Shown here: piece by piece, positions 48,207 through 50,433 of the stretch
How the letters are laid out: each line of letters begins with the position of its first letter
Position numbering within the stretch: position 1 is the stretch's first letter
Assembly (NCBI GenBank): GCA_045124465.1
Contig: JBGVLV010000034.1
Span: forward strand, 1-50,433
DNA length: 50,433 nt
Reading direction: 5' to 3'
From: Scatosoma sp045124465
Lineage (GTDB): Bacteria; Bacillota; Clostridia; Christensenellales; Borkfalkiaceae
Notes under the pieces: model-generated
Database searches by the model: none
Told to the model about the DNA's origin: nothing
Seen by the model: only the letters and a program-made list of their open reading frames with translations
Position numbers and translations under genes: made by a program

Positions 48207-49187
48207 TCATATATATTTTTTTGTGGCACTCTTCAAATTGGCGGTAATTTGTTCTCGTAACGAAATGGGTGTCAGAATTTCCACATAGTTAAGATATTGC
48301 ATAGCCCAATATTCCATAGCGCAAGGGCTTGCCTTTACGGTAACTATTATTTTACCATCCTTGTTCTCAGTCTTAAAATCGAAACCAAACCAATCGACAA
48401 TTTGATCTATCATCCATTCTCCGTCTATGGAAAAGGTTATTTGCTCGGGCTCATCGGAAAACATATACGGGAGAGCAGATGAAAACTGCTTGTAGTCGAT
48501 TCCGTTTTTATATCCGTCGATAGACCGCAAACCGGTTGCTGACTCTTGCAAAAGCTCAATATTCGTTATCCTGTCAAGACGGAAATAGCTTATGTGTTGC
48601 CACTTTTCCTGATATGCCATCAAAAAATACCGTTGATTATGCAGTATCATTTGATAAGGGCTTGCGATATGTCTTGCAGAGCGATGCAACTTTTTATCTT
48701 CACCGTATTTGTTATATTCGAATTTAATGCGCAAGCCTTTTTCTATTGCCTCATCAATAATTTCGATATTGTAAAACAGAGCAACATTCTCCGATTTATT
48801 CCAATCGTTTACCGAATACACGTTCTTAATATGTGATTTGAAATACTTGTTAGAAAGAGAAGCGATTTTTTCAATTAAATCTTTGGAATGAGAAACCGTA
48901 ATATGCTGACTTGCAAGCACACTGTCGGACAGAAGGCGCAACTCGGAATCCTCGAATAAACGGCTATTAAGATATGAACCTTTCTTGGTGGTTTCGATAT
49001 CATAGCCTGCTTCCTGCAAAAGTGAAATGTTTCTTCCGATAGCTTTTCTCTCTACGGTAATGCTATAATCATTCTCTAATTTCTTTACGATTTCCTCGTG
49101 TTTTAGCGGATGATCGCAGTCGGTATAACGCTCAAATATTTGTAAAATGCGTATAAGAGCAAGTTTTTTCGGCTCAAACGAATCCAT
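48207..49187 (-). CDS. WYL-domain transcriptional regulator
   Basis: A 326-residue regulator. An N-terminal winged helix-turn-helix (about 5-65: KKLALIRILQIFERY, then VERKAIGRNISLLQEAGYDI) precedes a WYL sensor domain (about 120-200, with YFLMAYQ and HISYFRLDRIT) and a WCX-like tail. WYL proteins commonly control anti-phage loci (BrxR/CapW type), binding a nucleic-acid or nucleotide ligand. It heads the DUF262 pair and is likely their repressor or activator. The start is the ATG at 49187 with AAGGAG seven bases upstream; the longer frame to 49244 crosses its own promoter. Confidence 0.9.
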   Translation of the reverse strand: MDSFEPKKLALIRILQIFERYTDCDHPLKHEEIVKKLENDYSITVERKAIGRNISLLQEAGYDIETTKKGSYLNSRLFEDSELRLLSDSVLASQHITVSHSKDLIEKIASLSNKYFKSHIKNVYSVNDWNKSENVALFYNIEIIDEAIEKGLRIKFEYNKYGEDKKLHRSARHIASPYQMILHNQRYFLMAYQEKWQHISYFRLDRITNIELLQESATGLRSIDGYKNGIDYKQFSSALPYMFSDEPEQITFSIDGEWMIDQIVDWFGFDFKTENKDGKIIVTVKASPCAMEYWAMQYLNYVEILTPISLREQITANLKSATKKYI

Positions 49188-49215
49188 ATTTTTCTCCTTG
49201 TCAGAATATGGATTT

Positions 49216-49244
49216 ATTATACCAAATTTGTCGCAATTAGTCAA
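49216..49244 (-). promoter_or_regulatory. Promoter of the WYL-DUF262-DUF262 operon
   Basis: On the minus strand, TTGACT (49239-49244), a 17-base spacer and TATAAT (49216-49221). The -35 overlaps the stop of the AAA-protease gene, so the operon can be switched apart from its neighbour. Confidence 0.82.
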
Positions 49245-50433
49245 TGGGATACTCCGCCGTAATGCGCATTATATCATCATAAATCAATATTTCTTTTTCC
49301 AAGAGTGCGTTTGCGATTGCACACACAAGATTTTTATTCTTAGATAAAATCATTTTTGCCTCGTTATAATATTCTTCCAATAGCCGAACGGCTTTTTCTT
49401 GATTTTTATCTATCTGCCTATATGCTTGGCTTTCGTCATATCTATACGTTGTATAGCAATATTCAAACCCATGCAAGAGTGTTAGTTGCAAATTGTCCCG
49501 AATGATAGACATAGCCTCTTCGATATCCTTTTCCACACCTGTATCCACTGTCCCGAATTGCAGCTCGCTACATGCCTTGCCCGCAAGCAACATTAAAATA
49601 TAGTTATGTATTTCATCGTAGGAAGCAAGTTTGCCGGGCTTCCCTAATGTGCAAACACCAACTCCCAACCCGTCTTTACCGCATTTACCGATAGCAAGGC
49701 AACCCACGGCGTGGTGTGTCAGCAAATGGATTACGGCATGACCTGCCTCATGGTACGCAGTTATCGGCTTTATCGGATCATTTTGCGGCAAAGGCGTGCG
49801 CTCAATCATAACCTTAGAAATTGCCTCGCGCACATGGTCAAGCGTAATCTCCGGCGCATCGTCGTATGCCGCATATATGCCCGCCTCGTTAATCACACTT
49901 TCTAACATGGCGCATGAACGACCGCATAAGATATGTGCCAAAGACTCTGCTTTTACTTCGGAAGAAACTTTTTTAGAAGAAAGATAGTGTGCTATTATTT
50001 TTGCGGAATCTTCAAGTGACGGTGCAGAAAATTGTAACTTTTTACCAAAGCGTCCGGCGCGCAATAAGGAATCGGGTAAATTATAAATATCATTAGCCGT
50101 AGCTATTATAAAAACATCTGCACTTCCGATATCTTCCAATCCCGTTTGGATGGCAACAAATTCTTCTTTGTTGCAGTTTTGTTGCAGGTTATCCTCGGCA
50201 AACTTATCCATATCGTCAAAAAATATAATTGACGGTGCGGCTTTAATTGCGTTTTCGAATGTAGCCTTTATTTCATCTACAAATTCACCGTTAGATTTGT
50301 TTTTCTTGCAGTGAAAAACTTTTCTACCCGTCGCCGCAATAAAAGCTTTTGCCATTAGTGTTTTCCCGAGTCCCGGTTCTCCGTACAATAATATTGCCTT
50401 CGGCAACGTAATACCTAATGCCTCGTATTTTGT
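49237..50433 (-). CDS. FtsH-like AAA+ zinc metalloprotease (5' end cut by the window edge)
   Basis: The last 398 residues are visible; the frame is open through base 50433 (it begins TKYEALGITLPKAILLYG, so the real start lies beyond). It has a Walker A GEPGLGKT (about 18-25 of the visible part), a Walker B that reads IIFFDDMD instead of the usual DE pair, an arginine-finger region LLRAGRF (about 123-129), and a peptidase domain with the zinc site HEAGH (about 228-232) and a third-ligand aspartate in TGVEKD (about 298-303). No membrane segment is in the visible part. It differs from housekeeping FtsH and sits in the A+T-rich region beside a WYL-DUF262 operon, so a defence or accessory role is plausible. 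A regular chaperone-protease role is the alternative. Confidence 0.85.
   Translation of the reverse strand, partial: TKYEALGITLPKAILLYGEPGLGKTLMAKAFIAATGRKVFHCKKNKSNGEFVDEIKATFENAIKAAPSIIFFDDMDKFAEDNLQQNCNKEEFVAIQTGLEDIGSADVFIIATANDIYNLPDSLLRAGRFGKKLQFSAPSLEDSAKIIAHYLSSKKVSSEVKAESLAHILCGRSCAMLESVINEAGIYAAYDDAPEITLDHVREAISKVMIERTPLPQNDPIKPITAYHEAGHAVIHLLTHHAVGCLAIGKCGKDGLGVGVCTLGKPGKLASYDEIHNYILMLLAGKACSELQFGTVDTGVEKDIEEAMSIIRDNLQLTLLHGFEYCYTTYRYDESQAYRQIDKNQEKAVRLLEEYYNEAKMILSKNKNLVCAIANALLEKEILIYDDIMRITAEYPID

Noticed and set aside
1..50433. CRISPR arrays, insertion sequences, prophage genes
   Set aside because: No evenly spaced direct repeats, transposase, integrase or phage structural gene was seen on reading the window.

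Overview
The window reads as the chromosome of an anaerobic, low-oxygen-niche Firmicute of the Clostridia type. The evidence is a Re-type citrate synthase, a Flx-Hdr electron-transfer complex, WhiA, a PHP-containing DnaE, tRNAs with encoded CCA, sigma-A promoters and AGGAGG-type ribosome sites. About 44 kb is moderately G+C-rich core genome, almost all on the minus strand. From about 44.5 kb to the right edge the sequence is visibly A+T-richer and looks acquired. I see no rRNA, CRISPR array, insertion sequence or phage gene. The species is not identifiable from sequence alone; an uncultured gut or rumen lineage is a guess.

Region 1 (1-10325) is one long minus-strand operon read leftward from a promoter at about 10.3 kb: malate dehydrogenase, fumarase, hdrB, hdrC, hdrA, flxD, flxC, flxB, flxA, a fumarate-reductase-type Fe-S subunit and a fumarate-reductase flavoprotein cut by the left edge. 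It encodes oxaloacetate to malate to fumarate to succinate, with the last step apparently wired to an NADH-linked, flavin-bifurcating Flx-Hdr complex rather than to membrane quinones. This is the most interesting system here.

Region 2 (10.4-20.3 kb) holds two small genes, a candidate structured RNA, a PfkB-family sugar-phosphate kinase, 6-phosphofructokinase, DNA polymerase III alpha, WhiA, a PHP phosphoesterase and MurB. Region 3 (20.3-25.6 kb) holds a divergent AraC regulator and GH3 glycosidase pair, a decayed surface-protein remnant, and a DUF11 surface protein with a cysteine-rich tail behind a terminator-like leader. Region 4 (25.6-29.3 kb) is phosphoglucomutase with two multi-pass membrane proteins.

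Region 5 (29.4-34.1 kb) is the oxidative half of a split TCA cycle: Re-citrate synthase, aconitase and isocitrate dehydrogenase behind a perfect consensus promoter. Together with region 1 it makes a horseshoe TCA, giving 2-oxoglutarate on one arm and succinate on the other. Region 6 (34.1-43.9 kb) holds a lipoprotein, an SDR oxidoreductase, a permuted papain-fold protein, YggS, a LysR regulator, two RluA-type pseudouridine synthases, a large anchored surface protein and an RlmI-like methyltransferase.

Region 7 (44.1-50.4 kb) starts with three tRNA genes (fMet, Met, Glu), then two tiny genes (one only 55 codons), two DUF262 proteins (one with a DUF1524 nuclease motif, GmrSD-like), a WYL regulator and an FtsH-like AAA protease cut by the right edge. 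This has the look of a defence island beside a tRNA cluster.
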